DNA of 64,000 nucleotides from Paraspadella gotoi. Taxonomy: Eukaryota; Chaetognatha. This document shows positions 21,567-33,944 of the stretch, piece after piece. The notes below the pieces were generated by a model, which was not told the DNA's origin, did no database searches, and was given only the letters and a program-made list of their open reading frames with translations. Made by a program: the position numbers and the translations under genes. The number at the start of each line of letters is the position of its first letter. Within the stretch, counting starts at the first letter, position 1. The stretch lies in assembly GCA_051294375.1 (NCBI GenBank), contig CM119267.1, positions 10,039,458-10,103,457 on the forward strand, written 5' to 3'.

Positions 21567-23870
21567 AACGCTATATAACTTCTTGTTCTCTCAAAAAATT
21601 CCTTTTTTCCTTCTATTACTAAATCGATTTTCAATGCAACTTTGTAAATTAGTTCATTGGGTTGTTGCACTTAAGCTTTTAAATATTTATTAATATATAA
21701 CAAATAACAAAAAAAATTTTTTAAATTTTATTTTTTAAGAACGGATTCTTACAAAGCTTGAAAAGTTAAATGAAAGTTAGTATTACGATTTTTAAAAATT
21801 TTGACAATAAATTGGTTAAAAATAGAAAAAACTTTAAAAAATGATCATCATCATCATCATTAGTTGAATTTTATAGTTTTTTAAAATTTTTATCAATAAA
21901 ATGAAAAAATTTAAAAAGTTGTATTAGTAACCTTTATCTAACTTTTAAAGCTCTACCAGAATCTATTAAAAATTTGAAAAATTGAAAAAAAATTTTAAAC
22001 TTTATATAGTAATAAAATAATCTTTAAATGCTTCCGTGCGCTTATCAATAAGATACTTTTAAAAATTATTTTTATTTTCATATTTTCTAACAGTCACTTA
22101 ACCATTATTTATTTGAGAGAACTTCTAGTTTTTAACCTGTTCCCGCCTACTCTTGAGTTAGTTACCGGAGAATGTCGATTGTTGAATCGGGAATTAATTA
22201 GGAAAAAAATTATCGTCATCGACACCTTGTGAATGAACGAAGAAGATTCTCTCTCAACAGCGACGTCACTAATCATTATCTTCGGACCAGAGGACGAGAT
22301 TCGTTTACTCGATCCATTTATCTCGCGCCCGTTTTACGTTCGATCGAGTCGGTCTCTCCCCCCCCCTCCTTTTACCCCATTCAATATTCCTTTTGTGAGG
22401 ATGGGAACGAAAAAAAAAAAAAGTGCGAATTCGCCATTTTTCACCGTCGTCGTCATCGAACGCCTGGGCTCCGACCGGCGCTCGGGGCACTAAATTTAGA
22501 TAACGATCCATGAAGAAGAAACGAGCGATAAAATGGAAAAACAAGGGACGGAATTAGACTGGGAACGAGCGGGCGAGGAAATTGGGGTCCGCCCCGTCGT
22601 CGTCGTCGCCGCCGTTACCCGCGCGCTCCAAAAATGGAACTCCCCTTTTTTTTCCCGGGCGCCAGCGCGAAAATTGAAAAAAAATCTCCTGCTCCGCCCA
22701 GTTCCTCGAGACGACCGTGGCACGATCGAATAAAGAGAGAGACTGAGAGGCATGACTCTTCTTTTAAAGGGAAAGACAATGTTACTTATTAATAATTAAT
22801 AGAAGGTATATTCATATAATTTTAGTTTATATTTCATAAAAAATAATTTATATTGGTGGCCAGGCTTTTTTTACATACATATTATATGCTTTCAAATTCA
22901 GTTCATCATTCATGTCTGACCGATCAGCGTATCACTGAGCGAGGTAAAAAGAATTGATCATGACTTAATAATTAATTCCATGCTCACTTTATCAGCTTAG
23001 CGATAAAAACAAATACAAAAGTGACAATCATAAGTCATACAAGCTTATTTCTATTCAAGGTTTAGAGATAAATAATCGAAGTGGCCGGATATCCCGGACG
23101 CGCAGTGAGAGATAGGCAGAGAGAGAGAAAGAGAGAATGTGCATGAATTATTCAAAAACTGCCGCGTTTATATTCTCATTTTTTCACGGGAGAAAAAAGA
23201 GCGCGGGAACGAGAGATGGGGGAGGTGAGAGTGAGAGTGAAAATTGCGAATGAGAATAAACTCTATCTCTCGTCTCGGGCGGTTTGATACGGAGAAAGGA
23301 GGGATCTGAGCCGAAGAGAAATAAGGGCATCGACGAGAAAGAGAAAAAAAAACTGAGCGGAGGAAGCTGCATAATAAAAAAAATGAGGAAAACGAAATAC
23401 ATGAAAGACAGAGAGAGAGAGAGAGAAAAAAAGAAGAAAAAACTGATACATGGAAGAAAGACCTCGATATGTGTGCGGAAGGAAATCAAGAATTCCGCGA
23501 CAAAATTATAAACAGCGCAAAAATGGATTTTCATTTTGTTTTTTAAAAAAGGAAGCCACGAGGCAAAAATAGAAAACGGAAGCATGAAAAGATAATATAA
23601 TGGAGAAAAAACAGCTTGTGTAAGCTCGCCGCGATAAAAAAAAAAAGGTTTGCTTGTTTTTTTGTTTTTTAGGTTTTTTTTGTGCTGCTTGCGCCTAATT
23701 CAATTTACCTCGTAGAAAAACAAAGACCAAGTCCGGTTCAGGGTTTCCGCACACTTGCTTCGGTCACCTATTTTTATAATTCGAAAATGCCAAAATTAGA
23801 GTGGCAAACCAAGGCGATTAACTTACATGCTAAGTACTGAAGTCAACTGTCTTAACAAATCACGCCCAAG
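21567..23870. other. AT-rich then mixed non-coding DNA
   Basis: 21600-22130 is strongly AT-rich with no frame. 22229-22740 is GC-richer and open in several frames on both strands but with no recognisable protein. From about 23100, purine-rich low-complexity sequence dominates. Confidence 0.45.
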
Positions 23871-23975
23871 TTCGCCTAAATCATATTGTAAAAAGACGGG
23901 ATAAGCAACTCTAGCTGGTCACGACCCAAGTTAAAAAAAAAAAACCCTCCTAAAAAAAAACAAAAAAACCTGTCG

Positions 23976-24034
23976 TAGCCGCGCCGGAAGTCCTCCATGG
24001 GTCCCGCGGCGCGGAAAGCAACAAGGCGTGGCAT
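23976..24034 (-). CDS. Weak candidate first coding exon
   Basis: Read on the minus strand, a GC-rich start (MPRLVAFRAAGPMEDFRRGYD) leads to a CAG|GTTTTT donor-like site, with an ETS-like CCGGAAG inside. No partner exon was found; likely no more than a promoter-proximal CpG-rich patch. Confidence 0.15.
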
Positions 24035-24490
24035 ACGAAACGAGTCTCCGAAAACATCTTGGCACCGCGACCCCCTTATCCTTTCCCGCCCGTCCTCCCC
24101 CCATCTCCGAATTCGGAAGAGTCGGTGTTCGTAGTAAGAAACCGCTCGTGGTGCCCGGGAAAAAGAAAGTCTTTCTCGTTTTTTTTGGTCGAGATTTTTC
24201 GCTTCCCCGACGAAAAACAAAAAAAAAAAAATCTTGGGAAAGGGGAGGGGTTTGCCCGGGGGACGGGGGGGAGAGTGGGGAAGAGTTAAAATTGGGGTGA
24301 ATGTAAAACTAGTAGTCTGAACTGACTGACTGAAGTGGAAAGAAGGGAACGTCGGAGATCAAGGAGCAAAGAAAACATCTCGGAGAGAAGATGTAACTGA
24401 TAAACGAATGAAAATCGTTAAAAATGTGAAGTGAAAAAAAATTGAAAGATGGAAAAATAAGCATTTTGACTTCAGCAATGAGCAGGATTT

Positions 24491-24657
24491 GCAATTTTGC
24501 TAATAGATTTGTCTCCATAAAATATCTTAATGTATGAACCTAATTGTAGTTATTTGTCACTGTCACTGTCACTGTCATATAGCAATTTTGCTAATAGATT
24601 TGTCTCCATAAAATATCTTAATGTATGAACCTAATTGTAGTTATTTGTCGCTGTCAT
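24491..24657 (+). repeat. Tandem duplication of a 91-bp unit
   Basis: The sequence from GCAATTTTGCTAATAG at 24491 restarts at 24582 and is identical for about 68 bases. The two copies differ in the number of following CACTGT hexamers (three in the first, one in the second). Confidence 0.9.
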
Positions 24658-25107
24658 ATATTCTCCGCCCCCGAAATTTAGACAAGGCCTGGAACAATAA
24701 ACTATCCCCCCTACTCAAATAAAAAGGAACTGGGCAAGTAGAGGGAGAGGGGGGGGAGAAAGAAAAACCCATTGATGCGTGAAGCGAATTCAAGGACGAG
24801 GCCACCAAACGCCCGCAGCGTCTAGTAACTCCTCGGTTTTTTTTTACGCCCTGGATATTTTCCTTCCTCGAACGCCCTCTCGTTTTCTCCCTCTCCACCT
24901 CGCCGGGTGCCCTGGAGGCGTGGCACGGTGCGACTTCCCTCTGGCGTCGTGGAGAGATGTAAGTCGGATCTCGTGTTCTGGGATTGTTCTTGTCGTGGAG
25001 AGATTATCCCCGATTAAAACATATGGTTTCTTGAATTATAATAAAAGCTTTTAATATAAATATACTTAAAAAAGAAGTAAAAAGAGTGTGAGTTGGATTC
25101 CATTGGA

Positions 25108-25177
25108 TGACGTCAATGGCGGCGTCTTCGCTAGCCGTTCAAGGACCGACCGATGGCGCCAAGCCTCACCGGAAGTG
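25108..25177 (+). promoter_or_regulatory. Promoter-like cluster: CRE, YY1-type and ETS motifs
   Basis: TGACGTCA (a full cAMP-response element) at 25108-25115 runs directly into AATGGCGGC (YY1-like) at 25115-25123. ACCGGAAGTG (ETS/GABP-type) follows at 25168-25177. These three motifs together are typical of TATA-less housekeeping promoters in animals. No coding exon was confirmed next to them. Confidence 0.4.
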
Positions 25178-25717
25178 TAAACACTACGCGGTAACGACAT
25201 TCAGGGACGCAGGAAAGGAAGACCATATAGTATATACAGTGGAGGAAGAGAGAGAGGAAGAGAGAGAGAGGCGGCCATTCCTACAACGCTCGCTTCCTTC
25301 CCCTTTTCTAGGCTTTTTCACGTTCCAACGCGCTTGGCAATTAAAACCCATGTTGGAAAATATAATCAAATTCAAATGGAGGGAGGGATTTTTCTTCTTT
25401 TTTATTTATTTTTTCATTAATTTTTTTTTTTTTAAAAATAAGCTCCTTCGCATAACCAATTCCCCATTGGCTTTTTTTTTTTCTACCCCCTTCACCAACT
25501 GTTTATGTCTCCTCGTTGGGAAATAACTCGACAAAGAGGATGACGACTATGGCCGATATAAGGAGGACGTCGAGGAGAACGAGAGGACTGACGACGACGA
25601 CGCCGATAAAGACGACGAAGAAGGAGACGATAAATAGAGGACCTTTCTTCATAACCTGCAAAACGAGTCTTCGCGAATCCGTTCGATTTAGGTCAATTCT
25701 CGGGAGAACGGATGAAG

Positions 25718-25720
<3 letters not shown>

Positions 25721-25802
<82 letters not shown>
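25721..25802 (+). repeat. (GA)n microsatellite, about 82 bp, nearly perfect
   Basis: Uninterrupted GA dinucleotides; the matching (CT)n tract lies about 230 bases downstream. Confidence 0.95.
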
Positions 25803-25807
<5 letters not shown>

Positions 25808-26031
25808 AAATAAATGAAAGGAGAACAAGATAATAGCGTCTACATTTTCTTCGCCCACACGGACCCGACTTTATTTTTTCCTTCTCTCTCCCTTCGTTTG
25901 GCGGAAATTATGAGCGGAAAGAATGATGATGTTCCAACGACGACGACGACGACGACGACAATGATGTCGACGAGCCGAACGTTAAAAAAAATTGAATTGT
26001 CAGTTTCAGCTCCCGGGAGACGTTGGAACCA

Positions 26032-26034
<3 letters not shown>

Positions 26035-26099
<65 letters not shown>
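26035..26099 (+). repeat. (CT)n microsatellite
   Basis: TC dinucleotides with two TTT interruptions; complementary to the GA tract at 25721-25802. An (ACG)n run lies between them at about 25938-25960. Confidence 0.95.
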
Positions 26100-26101
<2 letters not shown>

Positions 26102-26662
26102 TTCTCTTGCTCTCGCTCGCTCGCCCGGTCGACACAATGGCGTGGCGTGAGGAAATTTCGCAATCGATTAAAAAATACTGGAATTAAAAAAAGAGAAAAC
26201 AAGAGAGAAAAAGAGACAGAAAGCGAAAACTTAAACTCGAACGACTAAGAACGAATTTGCGGTGAGACAGTGACGAATAGTTGAAAGAACTCATGTTTTA
26301 ATAATTTAACACTCTAATACGTAAATAAGTTGTCCAGTTTCCGCCTTAGCTTAAAAGTGGAATCAGACTCATGACTTCGTTAAGTTATCCATGTCGTTCT
26401 AGATTTCTCGGTTTTGTCAGATTTTATCTTCGCACGCGATTTTTTTCCCTTTATTTTCTTTTATTTGAGAAAAAAAAATTTCGTCGGCCATCTTTTTTTA
26501 TTTCGCGCCAAATTAATCGAATCTCGCGTCTGAAAACGAGAAAAAAAAAAAGGGAATCGAGTTTATGACGGCCTTAAATCAACGAGCGACGCAGAATATT
26601 TTTTTTTCTCTCGCTTTTTTATGAATTCGATGGGGGAAAAACGAAATTAGTCGCGCGCATGT

Positions 26663-26690
26663 CACGTGATTATCCAGACGATGACACGTG
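26663..26690 (+). promoter_or_regulatory. Two CACGTG E-boxes
   Basis: GTCACGTGAT (core 26663-26668) and GACACGTGAT (core 26685-26690), 22 bases apart, in a GC-richer patch. Confidence 0.4.
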
Positions 26691-27216
26691 ATGATTGACA
26701 AGCGTCGGTCACGCGAGAAAGAAGAGAGACAACGTGAAAGAGAAGGAAAGAGGAGAAGAAAATGAGAAAAAAAGAGAGGAATTAAGAATAATAAAAAAAA
26801 AATAGAATTTTTAATTTAATCGTCTCGATGTACATAACATGCAACGTAGTTGACTTCGTTGGTCGCACGTGGCGGTTTATTGACAGGAGCTCCCGTCATC
26901 CTTCGGTTCCGTCGGCCGTTGTTCTCTGCTTTTCGACGTCGACGGTTATGACCGAGAAAAAAAGACCGAGAGACCGAATCCGGCCACCGGACCGATTCGT
27001 TCCATTTCCGTCCATCGCCGGGTAAGTGGCTTTTGGCTCGAAAAAAGGGAATTGCGTCGCCTTAATTGTCAGCGACGCGTCGAAAATCGACCGAGTGGAC
27101 GAGTTTCCGAGTTCGACCGATTTTTTTTTTTTCTTATCTCGCTCTTCGAGGACGCGACCGCCGGCGCCACGTCGACGTCATCGGTCGTCGTCGTCGCGAC
27201 GAAGTCGACCGCAAGT

Positions 27217-27352
27217 ATGTTTCTGTGCCAAATTGCCGTCCTTCTTTTCCCCAATGTCGCTGTCAAAGTGACAATCGTCCTTCTTTCGGTTTCCGCTGGA
27301 ATAATTCTGTTGTTGTCGGTGTTGTTGTTGCCCGGGATTCAGCATTTTTCAG
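27217..27352 (+). CDS. Candidate first coding exon of a membrane or secreted protein
   Basis: The ATG at 27217 opens a 45-codon hydrophobic leader (MFLCQIAVLLFPNVAVK, then a long I/L/V/S segment ending PGIQHFS). It ends at a consensus donor TCAG|GTGAGA in phase 1, the usual phase after signal-peptide exons. CpG-rich DNA surrounds it. I found no following exon within the window, and leucine-rich frames can arise by chance from pyrimidine-rich DNA, so this is a suggestion only. Confidence 0.3.
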
Positions 27353-27501
27353 GTGAGAAATGAGCGAACGGAGGTAAAAGAAATAACTGCTAAAAAAAAC
27401 ACTCAAAGAGGATTGACAAGGGTCTCCAACTGCTCTAACGGAAAGGGCGGCGGCGGGGCGGCGGGGCGGCGGGGCGATGATGGCCACTGCGTCTCCTCGA
27501 T

Positions 27502-27529
27502 TGACGTCACGGTCGATCAGTCAGCCAAT
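27502..27529 (+). promoter_or_regulatory. CRE plus CCAAT box
   Basis: TGACGTCA at 27502-27509 and AGCCAATCGG with CCAAT at 27525-27529, in CpG-rich DNA; a classical core-promoter pairing. The direction of transcription is not clear. Confidence 0.4.
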
Positions 27530-28093
27530 CGGATTCGGTCGCGATCATCCGAGTCGCGCGATCGATTTACTTTCTACGATTTAAGGTCGGAGAAATCGAA
27601 AACAAAAAAAAAAATTGGCGGGAAAATTGCTCGACCTTTTTAGCCTTCGGGTTACCGGCGGAGAAAAAAGAGAGGAAAGAACAAAAATAGAACAAAAGCG
27701 ATGAAGAAGAGGAAGAGGAAAGTAAGAACAAAAGAACGATGTGGAGGAAAAAAAAGGAGAGGTTCCGAATCGTTGTCCATCCCTGAATGGGCGACGCCCC
27801 CTTTCAATGGCCTCCCGTTTCCAGAAGGGGCGCGCCATTCTGGAGAGAGCGTATTTTCAATCAGCCAGGACCATCAATCGTTTTCTAGGCGACGAACGGG
27901 CTCTTTTTTTTTATGTCGGTGTCTGTCTTTCTCTGTCTCTCTGCTTCTTTCTCTCTGTCTCTGCCTCTCACTCGGCCATTTTTTTCTCCTCGCTTCTTCA
28001 CTTCGTCGACCTTGACCCCGGATACCGTGCCTACTGGGCTGACAAGTCGGGGGCTTTGTTTGACCATCCACCATTCCCGAAGCGCAAGCACCT

Positions 28094-28112
28094 CCGCCAT
28101 TTTGAACTTCCG
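28094..28112 (+). promoter_or_regulatory. YY1-type motif followed by ETS motif
   Basis: CCGCCATTTTG at 28094-28104 and ACTTCCG (reverse of CGGAAGT) at 28106-28112, a tight pair typical of TATA-less promoters. Confidence 0.35.
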
Positions 28113-28356
28113 TTGCTCGCCATCAATTTCTCTCTCTCTTTCTTCGCCTCGCCGATACTAAACAATATGGTTCCCGTCAAATTCTTTCTTTTGGCGCAGC
28201 CAAGGAAAAAATGGAGAGAAATAATGAAAAAAAAGAGAAAAACTGGGGATCCTTGACAGTTTCTTCAGTTGGGGTTTTTGAAATATATATCCGTGAGAGA
28301 GACGGAGACAGAGTCAGACAAAAGAAGAGAAAAAAAAGAAAAACGTGGAACAAAGG

Positions 28357-28358
<2 letters not shown>

Positions 28359-28399
<41 letters not shown>

Positions 28400-28509
28400 A
28401 AAAGGATTATCACAAAAGTATGATTAACGAGAATTGGACGGGAGGAGGAGATAATGGCTCACAAAACGAAGAAACATATAAATTGTTACGCTGCACCAAA
28501 AGTGCGTTG

Positions 28510-28556
<47 letters not shown>
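28359..28556 (+). repeat. (GA)n tracts at 28359-28396 and 28510-28556
   Basis: Two GA runs separated by about 115 bases of non-repetitive sequence; a third short run lies at 28660-28690. Confidence 0.9.
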
Positions 28557-28561
<5 letters not shown>

Positions 28562-28661
28562 AGAGAAGAATGAGAGGGAGAAAGAAAGAAGAATAGAACG
28601 ACAACGAAAGATAGAAGGAGTTAAGAAATGAAAGAGAGCGGAAAAAGATAAAAACGAGAGT

Positions 28662-28692
<31 letters not shown>

Positions 28693-29566
28693 AGCGAGAA
28701 CAAGCCGGTGGGACCTCTCACGGAAACGATTTAACGGCTGGAGCCTCTGAGGCGAGACGCTGTAGTATGTAACCGGGAAGATCCTTCAGAAGTAAGACTT
28801 TTTTTCCTTTTATTTTTCCTTAAAATAAAAAAAAAGAAACAAAAGAAAACCAAAGACCGACAGAGAACAGCCACATTTTTCTTCTCTTCTCTCATGGAAA
28901 TCGCAAAGCGAAGTTAATTCAGAGTTTGTCCTAGATTATTACGCTGTTCAATGTCAATTTACTAGGGATAGGGTAGCCGGAGGAATTTTATAGATCCCGA
29001 CTTTAGAATAAAGAGAAAAATAAAATTACGATAATATTGGAAATGACTCATTTGTCGGTGTCAACGTATTCCATTGCATTAAGTCAAAAGTTAACGCCGT
29101 AGGCGTAGCGTGAAAAATACTTAACCGACTTTTAAAATTCTTGTATAACATCCAACGCCGGAATTCGATTGATCGGAATTTTATTTTTAGGAACTCGAGT
29201 TGGAAACTTGATTAAAGGGGAAAAGGTCTCTACTACGGGAGAGAGAAGAACGAAGGAAGAAAGAAGAGGATATTTTGATTCCAAAAAGACGGTTGGAGTT
29301 AGTGCCAAGAGAGTAGAAAGGCTTCCTGTGCGTCTAAGTTATGTAGTTGAATAAAATACTCGAAGAAAATTAAGGGAATCAATTTAAAAATTCACTTTCT
29401 TTCTCTCTCTCGCTCCCCTGCCCTCTCTTCTCTTTTTTTTCACTTAACCGCCCATTGCTGACAAATTTTCTTTCTCTCTCCCCCTCCAGAAAAAAAACCA
29501 AAAAAAAAAACCCAGGCCTATTTTCTCGCGTCAATGTTCCTTCACAAGAAAAGAAAAAGTCTTGGT

Positions 29567-29572
29567 CACGTG
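29567..29572 (+). promoter_or_regulatory. GTCACGTGAC E-box at the edge of a CpG-rich patch
   Basis: A fully palindromic GTCACGTGAC, followed within 200 bases by a strongly GC-rich stretch (29640-29730, GGCGCGGCGCCGCG-type). Looks like an unmethylated promoter island; no exon identified. Confidence 0.35.
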
Positions 29573-29917
29573 ACTTCGTCCGAACAATTCGCGTCGAAAA
29601 TGACGTGAAAGGATTCGAAGGGGAAAACGGCGTCATTTTCGCGTCCGCGGCGCCGACGGCGTCAAAAAAGAAGGCGCTTAGCGTTGGCGCCCGGAACACG
29701 GCGCGGCGCCGCGCAGCCGCCGTCTGGAAAAGGTCAGGTTCGAAAAGAAATTAAGTTGGTGGGGAAAGTTCTGTGGTGGCGGTGAGGAAAAATGAGGCCT
29801 CAACGACGAGAATCCAAATCCTTTTGAGAATGAGAACGCTCAATGCTGTTGCCGCGACAAAGTTGAGGCATTAGTTGGTTGGACCAAGTCTAAAAAAATA
29901 CATAAGTCCAAATTCTG

Positions 29918-29982
29918 AGGGCAAGATCGCTTATTTATTATATGAATGGATAATTTCAATATTGGTTGTACCAATTTCATAA
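29918..29982 (+). repeat. Dispersed repeat R1, copy 1
   Basis: GGGCAAGAT(C/A)GCTTATTTATTA...TGAATGGATAATTT...ATTGGTTGTACCAATTTCATA. Translates as GKIAYLLYEWIISILVVPIS. See the other copies at 31740, 43198, 48534, 56635 and 57191. Confidence 0.8.
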
Positions 29983-30313
29983 AAAAAAATAACGTTGAAG
30001 AAAAGAAAATCGGAAAAAAAAAACGAGGATGAGAAAAAAGGATGAAAAAAAAGAAGAAAAGAAAAAGAAAAGATTAAGACGACGCCATTGGAGGAAGTTT
30101 GATAAAAAGTGAGATTCCCGGAAAAGAAAAGGAGGAAGGGGAAAGGAAAGAAGATTTGAAATAAGGGAAAGAAAAAAATAGAGGAAAGATAAAAACAAAA
30201 GGAGACATAGGAGTGAAAAACTGTAAAAAAAAAGAAGAAAAGAGTTTTAGCCACAAAAATTGTTTTCTTTCCTTCCGACGCTTTTCTTGCCCACGGACGA
30301 AGTGAATTGGTCT

Positions 30314-30316
<3 letters not shown>

Positions 30317-30382
<66 letters not shown>

Positions 30383-30491
30383 CTTTCTCTCTCTCTCTCT
30401 CTCTGTCTAGTAACACCCGCGCCTTGGTTTTCCCGAACAAAAAAAAGTAACTTAATTTCCCCGAAACCGCGTGAGTAAAAGAAAGAAATAT

Positions 30492-30556
<65 letters not shown>
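30317..30556 (+). repeat. (CT)n tract followed by (GA)n tract
   Basis: 30317-30408 is CT repeats; 30496-30556 is GA repeats. The roughly 90-base spacer is unique. The two can pair as a long hairpin. Confidence 0.95.
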
Positions 30557-30559
<3 letters not shown>

Positions 30560-31044
30560 CTCACGAATAGAAAATGAGCTCGTTCTACGGAAAAAAAGAG
30601 AGAGAGAGAGCCTCTTAGAAGAATTGCTGGAGTAGAATTTTTTTTTTTCGGAGGAGTCGTTGCGAAGAATCAATTAAGTGAGAAATTATGTGATCCTTAA
30701 ACTCGTTTATCAGAATAACTGAGGCAGTTAAGGGGTTGGCTGATTTAGCGCCTGGTTTACGGAATCCCGGGTTTTTTTCAAAAATTTTTTTTAAAGGTTA
30801 GCGGGAGAAGGGAAAGAGGATGAGGAAAAAACGGAAGTAAGAAATGATGTGTTTTTTTTTATCGGTCTTCCTTCTCCGTGATAACTGATTATCTCCTTTG
30901 ATGAAAATCCATCGTAATAAATGGATTCGCCAAATAATGTGTTCAAGGAGATAAACGGAAAAGTTCCTTATTCGTAATCCGGATCCGAGAAGCCGTTCCC
31001 GGATGTAACTCGACCAATAAAAAGGTAAATAGCAGCCTTAACAC

Positions 31045-31045
<1 letters not shown>

Positions 31046-31133
<88 letters not shown>
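31046..31133 (+). repeat. (CT)n microsatellite
   Basis: About 88 bases of CT dinucleotides with one CTTCT break. Confidence 0.95.
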
Positions 31134-31138
<5 letters not shown>

Positions 31139-31259
31139 CCTCCCCGCCCAACTCCCTTTCTCAATCTCCTACGCGATATCCTTTCGATTGACGAGAAATC
31201 GGGAAATTTCTCAAGATTGCGGCCGGCGATTCGAGGAAACGGCAATGGCGCTCCTTAAT

Positions 31260-31271
31260 CCGCCATCTTGG
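31260..31271 (+). promoter_or_regulatory. YY1-type motif CCGCCATCTTGG
   Basis: Exact CCGCCATCTTGG, 15 bases after an ATG in good context (GGCAATGGCG at 31245) whose frame encodes a short leader-like peptide (MALLNPPSWKFALLFLSSLL) before running into an (ACG)n poly-threonine repeat at 31398-31437. Either a promoter/5' UTR element or chance. Confidence 0.35.
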
Positions 31272-31400
31272 AAATTCGCCTTACTTTTCCTCTCCTCTCT
31301 CCTTACCCTCCGACGTCCTCACCGGCTCTCCCTCCCGGCGAAGCGTCTAACGACTGTGCCCATTGCGTCGCGTTTCATCGAAATCCTCGAAGGATATAAA

Positions 31401-31434
<34 letters not shown>

Positions 31435-31739
31435 AGACGAAGACGCGGACAATAAAAAGGATTCCGAAGACGACGACAAAGAGATAAACAACAACGACGA
31501 CCAACACGTTAAAAACAACTACGACAAAATCGAGGTCGAAGACCTGAAGAACAACCAAACGAAGACAAAAGAAGACGACCAAAAAAAAGGAAGACAATGA
31601 CGAGGAAAAAATTCCTCGGTCAATGAACGAACGAAACTTCCTCATGTTTTTCCCATTTATTCCAACGAGAAATCCAGAAATATCAGAATGTACTAAAATA
31701 CTACCTTTCGATTGTAAGGATTTGATAAAAAAAATGGGT

Positions 31740-31790
31740 TTAACCAATATCATGATTATCCATTCATTTAATAAATTAGCTATCTTGCCC
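31740..31790 (-). repeat. Dispersed repeat R1, copy 2
   Basis: Minus-strand copy; translates as GKIANLLNEWIIMILVKPI with no stop. Confidence 0.75.
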
Positions 31791-31956
31791 ATAACTTTGA
31801 CCTGGCTTTAAATCAAGACTCTCACACAATCTAGTTTATTCACTCCCAGATAACAGTAATGATAATGATTTTTATAGAAAAATTGAGCAAGATACGACAA
31901 TGTCCTTGCATTCACTCCTTGGCTACGACGTGATAAGGTATCGAATCGAAATGGAG

Positions 31957-31961
<5 letters not shown>

Positions 31962-32014
<53 letters not shown>
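31962..32014 (+). repeat. (CT)n microsatellite
   Basis: About 53 uninterrupted bases of CT dinucleotides. Confidence 0.95.
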
Positions 32015-32017
<3 letters not shown>

Positions 32018-33591
32018 CCCTATCCGAGTGAAAAACGGCCTCTTTTCCCCCTTAATCTCCCCGCCCGAACCCGCAACCGCGTCCTTTTTTTTGCTTTTCT
32101 TTCCTCCCTTTTCTTTTACTTTCTTTTCCTCAATTTTCTTTTCTTTTCCTCCTTCAAACTCGAAACGAACCCTACGAGTGAAGAGAAGAAGTTAAAAAAA
32201 AAACCTAAGAGGAAAAGAACCTTTCGAACCTCGAGACGAGAGATAAAGAAGTGGAAAGAGTGACGCTTTATTGGCGCGAGAAAGTCGCCTTCCTTTCCTT
32301 TCTGCGTTTCTAGCGTTTTTTTTTTTTTTTTTTGGCTCAGTTTCCGATCTTCTTTCATGTCAAATCTCGCAATTTCAGCGCAAAAATTCAATTGATAAAT
32401 ATACTGTTTATTGCGTTATAGAGCAGAATGATTTATTTCATATTTTTTTGAATTTTAAAATTATCTCATCGTTGTTTGAAAAATTTTTTCATATTTAAAA
32501 ATATTTTTCAAAATATTTCACGAAATAAAATCCACCCACAAAAAATTTACTTTCTTTAGCTCGTCTTCCTGGAACTAAAAATGTTTTTTTCGGGGAAAAA
32601 AAATATGATATTCATAAGAAACCGAAATAACCAAAATAAGCCCCCCCCCCTCTTAGCTACAAGAAAAAAAAAGTGTAAAAAACCACGCGGTGAATATATT
32701 TCATTTTATTTTTTCGCGGGAAAGATTCTCCACGCGCCCGTAATATCGCATAATGTTGGCAAAATATTTTCTCCGTTCCGAGTCGGTGGCGGAATTTTGA
32801 ATTTTAGCTCTCGCCGTAATTTCGTGTACGTTGTTTCGCGAATTTTGATTTGCACGCGTCTCGGCGGTACAAACTTATTTTAAGTGTAGTATCAAATTGT
32901 TCTATTATTCTGTTCTCCCTTGTCAGCGTGAGACATCGAAATCTCGAAAGAAAAAAAAATGGTTTGAAGGACGAGCGGTTTTCTTGTAACCTTCAGAAGA
33001 GCTAGTAGGGCGAGGATGCTTCCAAAAAAAAACCAACCAAAAAAAAAAAAAAAAATACATATGCATTTTTGAAAAGAAAGTAATTTATTTTGAAAAAGGA
33101 GAAAAAAATGGAGGAAAAAAAGGGAGGCGTGTCCGTTGTTCGTTTATGCGTTACGAAAACTCGGATCTCTGCGGAGTGTGGACCGGCGACTGTGGAGGAG
33201 AGTAAAAAAGAGAAGTGTGCAATAGTGTGGAATGTGTGAAGTTTTAGTTGGGGTGGTGACTGGTGAGTATGTCGCGGCGACGGATTAGTTCGCGTTTTGC
33301 GGTCGAATCGATTTCTCGCATCGCGTCGTTGCAATCATCTTTCTTGCGTCTCGATGGTGGAGCCTCCAAGTGGAGACGACGTTGACGAGGTCAACGAACG
33401 AAAAGGCCACGAGTGATTGCAGAAAAGGAGACGACATGACACGCGGCACATGAAAGACTGTGACATCTGTGATGATGGGGAGAGAAAGACCCGACTCACC
33501 GTGACTGGAAGTCGAAAGGTTTTGTCAGACTGGGATATCGGAGCTTCGGTCTGCCTACTCTCTCTCTTGTGATTGTCAGAAAAAGACATGC

Positions 33592-33592
<1 letters not shown>

Positions 33593-33628
<36 letters not shown>

Positions 33629-33944
33629 CTCTCTTCTCCACTCTCCTCTCTCTCCCTCAGTCCCATTTCATCTCCTCATCCTTTTCTCTGAACGGTCGAC
33701 AAATTCGTAATCCAAATGTTAAAGTTCAGCTTTTTACGAAGAATTTGTGGCGACATAATGTTGTTTAATCAGTTTCGAGCAACTTCTCTCTCTGTTGCGT
33801 CTCGGCTTGTCGTCATCCGCGATATTCTCTCATCACTTCTCTCTCATCTTCTCGTCTTCTCCCCGGGTTCACTCGACTCTCTTCCTCTCTCTCTCTCTCT
33901 CTCGTCTCTTCTCTCTCTCTCTCTCTCTCTGCTCGTCACTCTGC
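33593..33944 (+). repeat. (CT)n-rich tracts
   Basis: CT runs at 33593-33657 and 33884-33944, separated by a stretch without repeats; the second begins the block duplicated at about 35000-35705. Confidence 0.85.

Noticed and set aside
22229-22753. Overlapping open frames on both strands
   Set aside because: GC-rich sequence open in several frames at once, no recognisable protein, no matching splice partners.
29931-30440. 169-codon minus-strand frame with RERER and F/S-rich parts
   Set aside because: Entirely explained by GA/CT and poly-purine low complexity.
31319-31792. 157-codon minus-strand frame rich in valine
   Set aside because: The poly-valine part is the (ACG)n repeat read on the other strand, and its start is a copy of repeat R1; not a gene.
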